A DNA stretch of 64,000 nucleotides from Gammaproteobacteria bacterium (GTDB lineage Bacteria; Pseudomonadota; Gammaproteobacteria; Ga0077536). Position 1 is the stretch's first letter. Each line of letters starts with the position of its first letter. The notes beneath the pieces are model-generated. The model was not told the DNA's origin. It made no database searches and saw only the letters and a list, made by a program, of their open reading frames with translations. Of the stretch, positions 33,731-42,874 are shown in pieces. The DNA is taken from NCBI GenBank assembly GCA_024235015.1, contig JACKNG010000002.1:496001-560000 (forward strand). Reading direction: 5' to 3'. Both the position numbers and the translations under genes were made by a program.

Positions 33731-34729
33731 TCAGGCCGCCAGGCCGCACTTGGCGGCGCGGGCGCGTACGTCGTCGACGATACCGTCGAGCATCGCGCTC
33801 GCCTCGCCTGCGAAGGCGTACCCGGCCAGCGGCAGCAGGGCCTCCTGCACCCGCGGCAGCCACTGCGACACCCACGCCGTGCACAGTTCCGCGTTCCCCG
33901 GCGACTCCGCCGCGACCCGCTCGATGACGGCATCGACCCAGCGGCTCGACTCGGCGAACCAGTCGACCATGAATTCCGACAACATCGAGAACGCGGCCCC
34001 GCCGTGGGCCACCAGCAACTTGTCGAAGCGGTCGAAGACCAGGGGATGGACAGTGCCGTCGACGAGCAGGTTCTGCACGACGAACAGTTCGCACCAGTCG
34101 CGCGTGACCATGGTGCGTTCGACCAGGGCACGCAACGGCTGCCACATGGGGTCTTCCATCCACTCCGCCTTGGCCGCGTCGAGACAGGTCGTCTCGTTGC
34201 CGGCCAGCAGCAGCCCGAGCCGACTGACGTACTGCGCCACTGCCAGGTGATCCATCATGTGCATGCTGCACGCCGAGGTCAGCGGCGCACCGTAGCCGTA
34301 GGCCGCGATGTAGCAGTTGTTGTTGTTGGCCGCCCAGGCGACGTGGCGCAGGGGCACGACCAGGCGCGCCAACCTGCGCTGCCAGGCCTCGTCGAGGCTG
34401 TCGACGAGGCCGCGCTTGTCGACGAACTCGAAGTTCTTCTCCTGCGAGTCCTGCTGCTTGCCGCGCTGGATGGTCCAGGTGCCGTAGTAGTACTGGCGCG
34501 GATCGACGAGGTCGTCGTAGTCGGCCATGCGGATCGCACTGCGCTCAGGGTCGTAGAGCAGGCGCGCGGGATCCCAGGTCGGCCGGTAGTGGAAGTTCAG
34601 CGCCGGCTGCAGGCCCCACACGCCTTCCTGGTAGCGGGTCGGGCTCTTGCCCGGCCCGAGCCGCGCGGCGATGTGGTCGAAGGTGCGCCGGATGGGCTCG
34701 ATGCTGGCGGTCTTGAGATCAATCGACAT
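33731..34729 (-). CDS. dmpL: Phenol hydroxylase P1, oxygenase beta subunit
   Basis: A 332-residue beta subunit, homologous to P3 but without a complete diiron site. Recognisable stretches are PTRYQEGVWGLQPALNFHYRPTW (within residues 25-60), YYGTWTIQRGKQQ and AYGYGAPLTSACSMHMMDHLA. The start MSIDLKT at 34729 overlaps the P0 gene by eleven bases, as is usual for coupled subunits. Confidence 0.95.
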   Translation of the reverse strand: MSIDLKTASIEPIRRTFDHIAARLGPGKSPTRYQEGVWGLQPALNFHYRPTWDPARLLYDPERSAIRMADYDDLVDPRQYYYGTWTIQRGKQQDSQEKNFEFVDKRGLVDSLDEAWQRRLARLVVPLRHVAWAANNNNCYIAAYGYGAPLTSACSMHMMDHLAVAQYVSRLGLLLAGNETTCLDAAKAEWMEDPMWQPLRALVERTMVTRDWCELFVVQNLLVDGTVHPLVFDRFDKLLVAHGGAAFSMLSEFMVDWFAESSRWVDAVIERVAAESPGNAELCTAWVSQWLPRVQEALLPLAGYAFAGEASAMLDGIVDDVRARAAKCGLAA

Positions 34730-35006
34730 CGGGGTCGTCCTCGTGCGCCCGGCCATCACGCCAGGCGTTCTCGAATGCGTCGACGGCGCGCGCCGCGGCG
34801 GCGCCGAGCGGGGTGGCGCCGTGCTGGCGGCAGAAGGCGGCGAAGGCCGCCGGCGGCAGGGTCATCTCGAGATAGAAGCGGGGATCGCCGATGGAGAACT
34901 GGAACTCGACGAACCCCCGGCGATCCGGGTTGGTCACGCGTACGAAGCTCGGCGCGGCCTGCGCGCCCGCATCGTTTCGCGTGTCCAGGCGCGAGACCTT
35001 GCCCAT
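34719..35006 (-). CDS. dmpK: Phenol hydroxylase P0, assembly component
   Basis: A 95-residue protein matching the P0 subunit: RVTNPDRRGFVEFQFSIGD, FYLEMTLPPAAFAAFCRQHG. In the dmp system P0 is not needed for catalysis in vitro but helps place iron in the oxygenase. It is the first gene of the operon. Upstream lie a GC-rich dyad at 35102-35123 and a poor TTGACG/TAACAT pair spaced 20 bases. No clear sigma-54 GG/GC element was found, unlike the classic dmp promoter. Confidence 0.92.
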   Translation of the reverse strand: MGKVSRLDTRNDAGAQAAPSFVRVTNPDRRGFVEFQFSIGDPRFYLEMTLPPAAFAAFCRQHGATPLGAAAARAVDAFENAWRDGRAHEDDPDVD

Positions 35007-35101
35007 ACCTCCCCCTGCATGCGGGCGCCCGCGGACGGGGCGCCGATCGTGCCGACCATGTTACGCAGTGACGCGGCACGGCGCGTCAATCATCCGCAAT
35101 C

Positions 35102-35123
35102 GGGGCAGGAAACGGCCTGCCCC
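35102..35123. promoter_or_regulatory. Dyad upstream of the phenol hydroxylase operon
   Basis: GGGGCAGG and CCTGCCCC form a perfect 8-base dyad around AAACGG. It lies about 96 bases upstream of dmpK and 163 bases upstream of the divergent CoA-transferase gene, so it could be an operator shared by both. On the minus strand, TTGACG (35084-35089) and TAACAT (35058-35063) lie between it and dmpK. Confidence 0.4.
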
Positions 35124-35285
35124 ACCCTGCCGGATCCTGACGGACTGTCGAAGTTTTTCCTCGCGGCGTCAATCGGCGGCAGCGCCGCTGCCCCCCGGGG
35201 CCGATTGCCACGGGCGCCGGCGATTACCCGCGCACGGCACGACTCGCGTTATCCTGGCCCGCCGACCACGCAGGAGCACCCAGCC

Positions 35286-36470
35286 ATGTCCGGACCGCTG
35301 CACGGTTACCGCATCGTCGACCTGACCTCGATGATCTCGGGTCCCGCCGCCACCATGCTGCTGGCCGACCAGGGCGCGGACGTGATCAAGGTCGAGAACC
35401 CGGCCGGCGGCGACCACGTGCGCCGCGGCGGCAACCGGCGCGGCGACTTCGCCGCCAACTTCCTCAACAACAACCGCAACAAGCGCTCGCTCGCCATCGA
35501 CCTCAAGGCGCCGGGCGGCATCGACGCCCTGTTGCGGGTGGTCGCCACGGCCGACGTCTTCGTGCAGAACTTCCGTCCCGGGGTGATCGAGCGCATGGGG
35601 CTCGGCGAAGAGGTGGTGCGCGCGGCGCGGCCGGACATCGTCTACGTCTCCATCGCCGGCTTCGGCTTCGCCGGGCCCTACGCCCACAAGCCGGTCTACG
35701 ACCCGCTGATCCAGGCCCTGTCCGGGCTCACCACGGTGCAGGCCGGCAGCGACGAGGCGCGCCCGCGGCTGGTGCGTACCATCGTGCCGGACAAGGTCAC
35801 CGCGCTGACCGCGGCCCAGGCCATCACCGCCGCCCTGCTCGCCCGCGCGTCGAGCGGGCAGGGCCAGCACGTGCGCCTGAGCATGCTCGACGCGGTGGTG
35901 TCCTTCCTGTGGCATTCCGACATGGGCAGCCAGACCTTCGTCGGCGACGAACTGCCGCAGCAGGCGGCGGCGAGCTTCCACGACCTCGTCTACGAGACTG
36001 CCGATGGCTACATCACCGTGGCCGTGATGTCGGACCGCGAATGGCAGGCCCTGACCCGTGCGCTGGAGCGCCCCGAGTGGCTGGACGACCCGCGCTTCCT
36101 GACCCCGGCGCTGCGCGACCGCAATATCGATGCACGCCTGAAACTCATCCAGGAGGTGCTGCGCGAACGCCCGGCGCACGACTGGCTCGAACGCCTGGAG
36201 GCCGCCGGCGTGCCCTGCGCGCCGGTGCTCACCCGCAACGACATGCTGCGTCATCCCCAGGTCGCCGCCAACGGCAGCGTCGGCATCAATCCCCATCCAC
36301 GTGCCGGGGATCTCCGCCAGGCCGAGCCGGCGGCGCGCTTCGCCGCCACCCCGGCCACGGTGCGCCACGGCGCGCCGGCGCTCGGCGAGCACAGCACCGC
36401 GGTGTTGCGCGAGGCCGGCTTCGCGGCCGCGGAGATCGAGGCGCTGGTCGCGGCAGCAGTCGTGATGTAA
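35286..36470 (+). CDS. CaiB/BaiF family CoA transferase (family III)
   Basis: A 394-residue class III CoA transferase. The catalytic Asp is Asp169 in VPDKVTALTAAQAITAAL, the same position as in formyl-CoA transferase. The N-terminal GPLHGYRIVDLTSMISGPAA and ADVIKVENP are family hallmarks. It moves CoA between carboxylic acids. The substrate is not known; the gene is divergent from the phenol hydroxylase operon, so an aromatic or pathway-derived acid is a guess. A CAGGAG site precedes the ATG. Confidence 0.93.
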   Translation: MSGPLHGYRIVDLTSMISGPAATMLLADQGADVIKVENPAGGDHVRRGGNRRGDFAANFLNNNRNKRSLAIDLKAPGGIDALLRVVATADVFVQNFRPGVIERMGLGEEVVRAARPDIVYVSIAGFGFAGPYAHKPVYDPLIQALSGLTTVQAGSDEARPRLVRTIVPDKVTALTAAQAITAALLARASSGQGQHVRLSMLDAVVSFLWHSDMGSQTFVGDELPQQAAASFHDLVYETADGYITVAVMSDREWQALTRALERPEWLDDPRFLTPALRDRNIDARLKLIQEVLRERPAHDWLERLEAAGVPCAPVLTRNDMLRHPQVAANGSVGINPHPRAGDLRQAEPAARFAATPATVRHGAPALGEHSTAVLREAGFAAAEIEALVAAAVVM

Positions 36471-36474
36471 TTCG

Positions 36475-36533
36475 GTAATTCGGGGACAGACCACGGTTTC
36501 CGCAAGGGAAACCGTGGTCTGTCCCCGAATTAC
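36475..36533. repeat. Perfect 27-bp inverted repeat, likely bidirectional terminator
   Basis: Arms 36475-36501 and 36507-36533 are perfectly complementary over 27 bases with a GCAAG loop. The outer part reads AATTCGGGGACAGACCACGG. The GGGGACAG start is shared with the elements around the monooxygenase gene, so it belongs to the same broad class. It lies between convergent CoA-transferase and RND pump genes, 5-6 bases from each stop, and would terminate both. Confidence 0.9.
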
Positions 36534-36539
36534 GCCGCC

Positions 36540-39500
36540 TCAGGCCCCGGACAAGGCGCCGCGCGGCGCCCGCCAGGTGCGCCACAGGTCGCCGAGGTCG
36601 CCCTGGATCATGATCAGGGCCGGTACCAGCAGCAGCACCACGAAGGTCGTCACGGCGAGACCGAACACCAGGGTCAGCGCCATGGGGATCAGGAACTGCG
36701 CCTGCAGGCTGGTCTCGAACAGCAGCGGCAACAGGCCACCGATGGTGGTGGCCGAGGTCAGGATGACCGCGCGCAGGCGATCGCAGGCGCCGTTGACCAC
36801 CGCGGCGAGGCGCGGCTCGCCGGCCAGGCGCTCGTCGATCGTCGTCACCAGCACGATGGAGTCGTTGATGACGATGCCAGAGAGGCCGAGGATGGCGAAG
36901 ATGCTGAGGATGGTGAGGTCGAAGCCCCACACCCAGTGGCCGAGCGCAGCGCCGACGAAGCCGAGCGGGATCACGCTCATGACGACGAATGGGCGCAGGT
37001 AGCTCGAGAACACCCACGACAGCACGATGTAGATGAAGGTCAGCCCGAGCACGGTGCCGAGCAGCATGTCGGCCAGGGTCTCGCGCTGGTCCTCGGCGCG
37101 CCCGGCGAACTCGTAACCGAGGCCGTAACGCGCGGCGATGTCGACCAGGCCGTCACGGAGCAGGGCTTCCTGGATCTGCCCGGGCCGGGTGGTGCGCATG
37201 TCGATCTCGGCGGTGACCGCGACCTCGCGCTTGCCGTCCTCGCGCTGGATGCGCGCGAAGCCGAGCGCGTCGCCGAAATCGACCACGCTGGTCAGTGGCA
37301 CTTCGGCGCCACCGGGTGCGCGCAGGTAGACGCGTTCGAGCAGGCCGTGGCCGACCTGTTCGCGGGCCAGCTGCACCCGGATCCAGATCTCCTCGTCGCC
37401 GCGCGGGAAGCGCTTGGCCACCGCGCCGTCGATGGCGTCGCGTACCTGGCGCGCGACGTCGGCGGTGGTGAAGCCGAGCGCGCGACCGCGCGCGTTGACC
37501 CGCAGGACCACTTCGGGCTTGCCGTAGGGCAGGTCGTCGTCGACGTCGGTGACGCCGTCGTAACGCGCGAGCAGTGCCGCGACCTCGCCCGCCGCGGCCT
37601 TGAGATCCTCGACCCGCCCGCCGCGCAGGCGCACGTCGAGATCGCCGCCGGAGGGCCCGGTACGCTGGCCGGTGAAGGTCAGCGATTCGACCCCGGGCGG
37701 ATGGCCGGCCGCCTCGCGCCAGGCGTCGATGACGGCCTGCGCGCGCACCGCGCGCTCCTCCGAGGAGACCAGTTCGACGACCATGCCGCCGAGGGTGTCG
37801 GTGTTGGCCGCCGCGCTCGAGGCGCGCTCGCCGCCGACGGTGGTACCGAGCTTGCCGAGCGCCATGACGATCAGATCGTCGGGCCGCTCGACCAGGCTGC
37901 CGGCGGCACGGTAGAGCGCCTGCTCGAGGTCGAGCAGGGCCGCGCGGGTATCGGCGCGCGAGGTGCCGGCGACCATCTCGACATTGGCGTAGATCTTGTC
38001 CGGCTCGGGCGAGGGGAAGAACTGGTAGCCGACCCGCCCGCCCATCACCGCACCGATGCTGATGGTGAAGGCAGCGATGGCGACGGCGACGGTGAGGTAG
38101 CGCCGCCGCACGGCGGCCTCGGCCAGGGCGCGGAAACGATGTTCACGGAAGTGATTGAAGCGGGCGTCGAAGCGTGCCACCAGGTGGGTCAGGCGGCCGC
38201 GGCCGGGCGGTGCACGCAGGGCGTGGCTGAGATGCGCCGGCAACACGAAGAAGCATTCGAGCAGGCTCGCCAGCAGCACGGTGACGACGACGAAGGGGAT
38301 GGCCGAGATGATCTGGCCCATGATGCCGGAGACGATGAACAGGGGCAGGAAAGCGGCCACCGTGGTCAGGGTCGAGCTCGACACCGGCGCGGCCATGCGC
38401 CGCGCGCCGCCGATCGCGGCGTCGAGCGCGCTCATGCCGTTGCGGTGCAGGTGCTCGGCGTGCTCACCGACCACGATGGCGTCGTCGACCACGATGCCGA
38501 TGGCCATGATCATGCCGAACAGGCTGATCATGTTGATGGTCTGACCGCTCGCCCACATCACCGCGACGCCGGCCAGCAGCGAGGCCGGGATGCCGACCGC
38601 GACCCACAGCGCGACGCGCGCGTTGAGAAACAGGAACAGCACGGCGAGGACCAGCACGAGACCCGACAGGCCGTTGGCGACCAGCAGCTGGATGCGCTGG
38701 CGGATGGATTTCGCGCGCACGTCGTATTCTTCGACGCGCAGCGTCGGCGGCAGGGTGGCGTCGAGTTCGGCGACGTAGTCCTTGACCACCCGGGCCATGG
38801 TCAGGGCGTCGGAGTCGGTGGCGCGCTTGATGTCGAGCTCGATGGCCGCATCGCCCTTGCGGATGGCGCGCCGATCGCGTTCCTTGAACGCTTCGCTGAC
38901 CCGCGCGATATCGTCGAGCACCAGGCGTCGGCCGTCGCTCTCGGCCTTGATCTCGATCGCACCCAGTCCGCGCGCCTCGCGCTGCAGGCCGAGGCTGCGC
39001 ACCTGGCGTTCGCCGCCGGCCAGCTCACCGGCCGGCACGTCCTGGGAACTCTCGGCGATGCGCGTGGCGATGTCGCCGAGCTTGAGATCGAGCTGGCGCA
39101 GCATGGCCGGCTCGACCTCGACCCAGATCTCCTCGTCGCGGGCGCCGAAGAGATCGATGCGATCGACGCCGCGGTCGAGCAGTTCGTCGCGGATGCGCTT
39201 GGCCTGGACCTTGAGGGCGTGCTCGGCGAAAGGCCCGGAGATGACCAGGCGCGAGACCGTCTCGTAGCGCACGATGCGGCGAATCTCGGGCCGCTCGGCG
39301 TCTTCCGGCAGGGTGCGCACCTGGCCCACCGCCGACTCGACGTCGGACAGGCCCTGCTGCATGTCGGCGCCGGCGTTGAACTCGACGTTGATCGCGGCGA
39401 GGCCCTCGTAGGACGACGCGGTGACCTTCTTCACGCCATCGAGGAAGCGCAGTTCGGGCTCGACGGCCTGGACGATGTTCTCGTCGACGTCGGCCGCCGA

Positions 39501-39683
39501 GGCACCGGGCCAGGACACCGTCACGCTGACCATGTCGATGCCGAAATCGGGGAAGAACTGGCGGTTGATCTGGGTCAGCGCGGCCAGGCCACAGATGAAC
39601 ATCAGGGCGAGCACCAGGTTCGCCGCCGTCGGATGACGGGCGAAGAGCGCGAGCAGGCCGCGATGTTCGCCGCGGCCGCTCAC
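36540..39683 (-). CDS. RND efflux pump, AcrB/HAE1-like inner-membrane transporter
   Basis: A 1047-residue resistance-nodulation-division transporter with the twofold arrangement of six helices plus large periplasmic loops. Residues about 10-30 form the first helix (ANLVLALMFICGLAAL). FFPDFGIDMVSVTVSWPGAS is the family N-terminal porter start. The transmembrane-4 GIVVDDAIVV pair of Asp residues for proton relay is present. Translation starts with GTG at 39683, overlapping the adaptor stop (GTGA). No outer-membrane TolC-like gene is beside it. The substrate is unknown; export of aromatic or solvent compounds is possible given its position next to the phenol genes. Confidence 0.94.
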   Translation of the reverse strand: MSGRGEHRGLLALFARHPTAANLVLALMFICGLAALTQINRQFFPDFGIDMVSVTVSWPGASAADVDENIVQAVEPELRFLDGVKKVTASSYEGLAAINVEFNAGADMQQGLSDVESAVGQVRTLPEDAERPEIRRIVRYETVSRLVISGPFAEHALKVQAKRIRDELLDRGVDRIDLFGARDEEIWVEVEPAMLRQLDLKLGDIATRIAESSQDVPAGELAGGERQVRSLGLQREARGLGAIEIKAESDGRRLVLDDIARVSEAFKERDRRAIRKGDAAIELDIKRATDSDALTMARVVKDYVAELDATLPPTLRVEEYDVRAKSIRQRIQLLVANGLSGLVLVLAVLFLFLNARVALWVAVGIPASLLAGVAVMWASGQTINMISLFGMIMAIGIVVDDAIVVGEHAEHLHRNGMSALDAAIGGARRMAAPVSSSTLTTVAAFLPLFIVSGIMGQIISAIPFVVVTVLLASLLECFFVLPAHLSHALRAPPGRGRLTHLVARFDARFNHFREHRFRALAEAAVRRRYLTVAVAIAAFTISIGAVMGGRVGYQFFPSPEPDKIYANVEMVAGTSRADTRAALLDLEQALYRAAGSLVERPDDLIVMALGKLGTTVGGERASSAAANTDTLGGMVVELVSSEERAVRAQAVIDAWREAAGHPPGVESLTFTGQRTGPSGGDLDVRLRGGRVEDLKAAAGEVAALLARYDGVTDVDDDLPYGKPEVVLRVNARGRALGFTTADVARQVRDAIDGAVAKRFPRGDEEIWIRVQLAREQVGHGLLERVYLRAPGGAEVPLTSVVDFGDALGFARIQREDGKREVAVTAEIDMRTTRPGQIQEALLRDGLVDIAARYGLGYEFAGRAEDQRETLADMLLGTVLGLTFIYIVLSWVFSSYLRPFVVMSVIPLGFVGAALGHWVWGFDLTILSIFAILGLSGIVINDSIVLVTTIDERLAGEPRLAAVVNGACDRLRAVILTSATTIGGLLPLLFETSLQAQFLIPMALTLVFGLAVTTFVVLLLVPALIMIQGDLGDLWRTWRAPRGALSGA

Positions 39684-40933
39684 AGCGGGCGGGCACGCAT
39701 GCCGGGGCCGATGCCGGGAAAGCTGCGCGCGACCACCGGCCGCGACGGCTCGAGGTCGCCGCGGACGAGGACCTCGTCGCCGAGTTGGCGCACCACCTCG
39801 ACGGCCACGCGCTCGAGCCGGCCGTCGACCAGGGCGAACACCTCGCCATCCTCCGACAGCGCCCGCGCCGGCAGGCGGTACACCCTGGCGTAGGTGACGT
39901 CCGGCACGTCGACCTCGACGAAGGCGCCGGCGCGCAGGCCCTGGCGCGGCGCATCCGCGGGCAGGGTCGCGTAGACGGCGATACCGCCGAGGGTAGGGTC
40001 GATCTCGGCGCCGACGCGCGACAGGGTGGCGGCGAATTCGCGGGTCTCCGTGCCCAGGCGCCAGCGCAGGGTCAGCGGCCGGCCGAGCAACGTCTCGCCG
40101 GCATCGGTGAGCCGCGCGTAGGCCGCCTCGGGCAGTTCGAAGCGCACTTCGAGCTCGGCCGCCGAGAGCAGGCGACCGAGCCGCTCGCCGACCGCGACGC
40201 GCTGGCCGAGCGCCAGGCGCACGTCGGTGAGGTAGCCATTGAACGGCGCCACCACGCGGGTGTGGGCGAGTTCGCGCTCGGCACTGGCCAGCGCGGTACG
40301 GGCCTTGTCGCGGGCGGCGGCCTGCTCGCGGACCTGCGCTTCGAGCCGGGCGACGTTCTGGCGCCGCTGCAACTGGGTCTGCTCGCTGACCGCGAGCGCC
40401 GCCTCGACGTCGTCCCGCGCCTTCTGGCTCTCGCGTCCGCTCCTGGCGAGTTCGGCGGTGCGCGCGAGCGCCCGCCGCGCCAGTTCGACCTGGCGCGCAG
40501 CGTTGTCGGCGAGCTGGCGCTCCCATTCGAGTTCGTCGCGTTGCCGGGCCAGCAGGGCCTCGTTGCGCGCCAGCTCGGCGCGCGCCTCGTCGCGGCGATG
40601 CTCGTAGTCGACCGGGTCGATGACGGCGAGCTGGCGTCCCGCCTCGACCAGGTTGCCGTCGCGGAACTCGCCGTCGAGTTCGACCAGGCGTCCGGCGACC
40701 AGCGCGCGCAGCTCGGCTTCGCGGGCCGCGCGCACTTCGCCGAACACGGTGATCGCCGGCTGCACGTCGGCGGCGGCGACCGTCGTCACCACCACCGGCC
40801 AGATCTTCTCCTCGGGCGGCTTGGGATGGGCGCGCGGCCGCGCGGCGACGAACCAGGCGGCGATGGCAACGCCGAGCGCGAGCACCAGCAACGGCGCGGC
40901 GGCCCGGCGCATCATTCGCATGGGACTGGGCAT
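39680..40933 (-). CDS. RND periplasmic adaptor (membrane fusion) protein
   Basis: A 417-residue HlyD/AcrA-family adaptor. It has one N-terminal membrane segment (about 10-30), a lipoyl half motif (VFGEVRAAREAELRALVAGRL), a long alpha-helical hairpin (110-210) and the second lipoyl half (TRVVAPFNGYLTDVRLALGQRV). It links the inner pump to an outer-membrane channel. Its stop overlaps the pump start by four bases. Several Met codons near the start (1, 5, 7, 8) leave the exact N terminus open. Confidence 0.92.
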   Translation of the reverse strand: MPSPMRMMRRAAAPLLVLALGVAIAAWFVAARPRAHPKPPEEKIWPVVVTTVAAADVQPAITVFGEVRAAREAELRALVAGRLVELDGEFRDGNLVEAGRQLAVIDPVDYEHRRDEARAELARNEALLARQRDELEWERQLADNAARQVELARRALARTAELARSGRESQKARDDVEAALAVSEQTQLQRRQNVARLEAQVREQAAARDKARTALASAERELAHTRVVAPFNGYLTDVRLALGQRVAVGERLGRLLSAAELEVRFELPEAAYARLTDAGETLLGRPLTLRWRLGTETREFAATLSRVGAEIDPTLGGIAVYATLPADAPRQGLRAGAFVEVDVPDVTYARVYRLPARALSEDGEVFALVDGRLERVAVEVVRQLGDEVLVRGDLEPSRPVVARSFPGIGPGMRARPL

Positions 40934-41253
40934 GGGGCTGGCATCCGCACGGCCTTGGCGACCGGTGAAAAACTACCGCGGACGTCGCGCACGGCGGCGC
41001 GCGCTCCCTCGCGGTCCTCGGTGATCGGCATCAACTCCGGTCCTCGTCTTGAGTGCGCCCCGCGCGCGGCCATCCGCGCGACGTTCTGCGCCGCGTTGCG
41101 CGCGCGGGGGTCGGGGCGGCCGATGGTGCCGCGGCACGCTCCCTCTACGCGCCGCGCAGCGGTCCCGGATCAGCGACGTCGCGGCACCGGCGCGGCGCCA
41201 GTGTATTGGAGCAGCCGACCGTGGAGGAAGTTTGCACGCGGCGGTGTCGACGC
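40934..41253. other. Intergenic stretch without identifiable gene
   Basis: This 320-base stretch lies between the KamA-family gene and the adaptor gene, which share a strand. It should hold the adaptor promoter. I see no gene, repeat or strong hairpin in it. Confidence 0.5.
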
Positions 41254-42615
41254 TCAGGCGCCGGCGAGCATCGCGCGGTATTCGGGTTCGTAGAAGAAGG
41301 CCGCCTCGCCGAGGGCCGGTTCGAGCTGGTCGAGCCAGGTCGCGTGGGGATCGAATCGGGCGAAGAACGGCTGCTGCACCCAGTCCGGGTTGCGCCCCTG
41401 GATGAAGCGCAACACGAACACGTCCTCGCCGTGGATGCGCGTCACGCCCTGCACCTCGACCTTACCCGGCCCGGCGCTCATCGACGGCCCGCGCGCGGTG
41501 CGCGCGAGTCCCGAGACCCGGCTGACCGCGCCGCGGTAGATCTCCCAGGCGCGCGCCAGCGGTACTTCGAAGTAGCGCCGCGCCCCGGTATCACGCTCGA
41601 CGAACATGTAATAGGGATAGATGCCGAGATTCACCTCGTCGGTCCACAGTCGCGCCCACACCTCCGCATCGTCGTTGATGTGGGCGAGCAGGGGCGCCTG
41701 GGCGCGCAGCACCGCACCGGTGTCGCGCAGGTTGGCCACCGCCCGGCGCACGATGGCCGGTTCGAGTTCGCGCCAGTGATTGATGTGGGTCATCAGGGCG
41801 AGCTGGCGCCCGCTCTCGGCCACCCGCTCGAACAAGCGCAGCAATTCGTCGGCGTCACTGTCGGTGACGAAGCGATAGGGCCAGTAGGTCAGCGCCTTGG
41901 TGCCGATTCGAATGGTGCGCACGTGCTCGAGGCCCGGCGCGAGCAGCGCCTCGAGGTAGGTCTTCAGGTTGCTCGCCTTCATGACCAGCGGATCGCCGCC
42001 GGTGATCAGCACGTCGGTCACCTCGGGATGGGCGCGCAGGTAGCGGGTCAGGTCACCGGCCTCGGCCGAGGCGAACCGCAGGGTCTTGTCGCCGACGAAC
42101 TGCGCCCAGCGAAAGCAGAACGTGCAGTAGCTGTGGCAGACCTGGCCCTGGCTGGGAAAGAACAGCACGGTCTCGGCGTACTTGTGTTGCACGCCCGGCA
42201 GCTCGTTTCCGTCGAGGCGCGGCACGTTGAGGGTCTGCTGGCCGGCCGGGTGCGGGTTGAGCTCGGCCCGCAGGGTGTCGGCGAGCTGGCGAATGTCGCG
42301 CGCGCTCGGCTGGCCGCGCAGCAGGTCGGCCATGCGCGAGAAGGCTTCCGCCTCGAGCATGCCACGCTGCGGAAAGGTGAGCTGGTAGATCGGGTCGTCG
42401 GGCACCGCCTGCCAGTCGATCAGCTCGTCGATGACGTACTGGTTGACGCGGAACGGCAGCACGTTGGCGACGACCTGCATGTCGAACCGCGCGGCGGCAT
42501 CGACCTGCCGCAGGGCGGCGATCTGGTCGAGCTGGCGTTCGTTGTAGACCTGGAAGCGGCGCGGCAGGAAGCGCTGAGCGGTCGGCGTCTTGAGGGTGTT
42601 GGGCGTCGTTATCAT
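41254..42615 (-). CDS. KamA/lysine 2,3-aminomutase family radical-SAM protein
   Basis: A 453-residue radical-SAM, PLP-dependent protein of the lysine 2,3-aminomutase family. The [4Fe-4S] motif is Cys160-x3-Cys164-x2-Cys167 (CHSYCTFC). VTDVLITGGDPLVMK and SAGPGKVEV contain the substrate/SAM region and the probable PLP lysine. It is longer than EpmB (about 340) and lacks EF-P modification genes nearby, so it is probably not EpmB. The amino-acid substrate is undefined. It is monocistronic. Confidence 0.85.
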   Translation of the reverse strand: MITTPNTLKTPTAQRFLPRRFQVYNERQLDQIAALRQVDAAARFDMQVVANVLPFRVNQYVIDELIDWQAVPDDPIYQLTFPQRGMLEAEAFSRMADLLRGQPSARDIRQLADTLRAELNPHPAGQQTLNVPRLDGNELPGVQHKYAETVLFFPSQGQVCHSYCTFCFRWAQFVGDKTLRFASAEAGDLTRYLRAHPEVTDVLITGGDPLVMKASNLKTYLEALLAPGLEHVRTIRIGTKALTYWPYRFVTDSDADELLRLFERVAESGRQLALMTHINHWRELEPAIVRRAVANLRDTGAVLRAQAPLLAHINDDAEVWARLWTDEVNLGIYPYYMFVERDTGARRYFEVPLARAWEIYRGAVSRVSGLARTARGPSMSAGPGKVEVQGVTRIHGEDVFVLRFIQGRNPDWVQQPFFARFDPHATWLDQLEPALGEAAFFYEPEYRAMLAGA

Positions 42616-42874
42616 CGTTCTGGTCCACCGTCGTTCGACTCGGATGGGTACGCGATCCCGGCGCCGGTCGGAAGCCGGCGAAGCCTTGCCCGCTCCACCT
42701 CGCGGCGGAGTGCATGCGGTTTCTCGGGGCTGCGTACGGTCGTTGCGGTCGCGCGCCTCGCGGAGCGCGACGGAGAGGAGATTATACGGGAGCGGGGCCG
42801 GGGGGCGCCGCCGCCCCCCGCTGACGGCCCTGGGGCCGCCCGGGATTCAAGGATACGCGATACGGATCAGGGCA

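Noticed and set aside
35007..35285. Sigma-54 promoter for the phenol hydroxylase operon
   Set aside because: Classic dmp promoters have a GG-N10-GC element, but I found no convincing match on the minus strand. Only a weak sigma-70-like pair with 20-base spacing is present.
36936..39893. Long plus-strand open frame opposite the RND pump
   Set aside because: Its translation is His/Asp/Gly/Arg-rich noise, while the opposite strand encodes a full RND transporter with the expected motifs.
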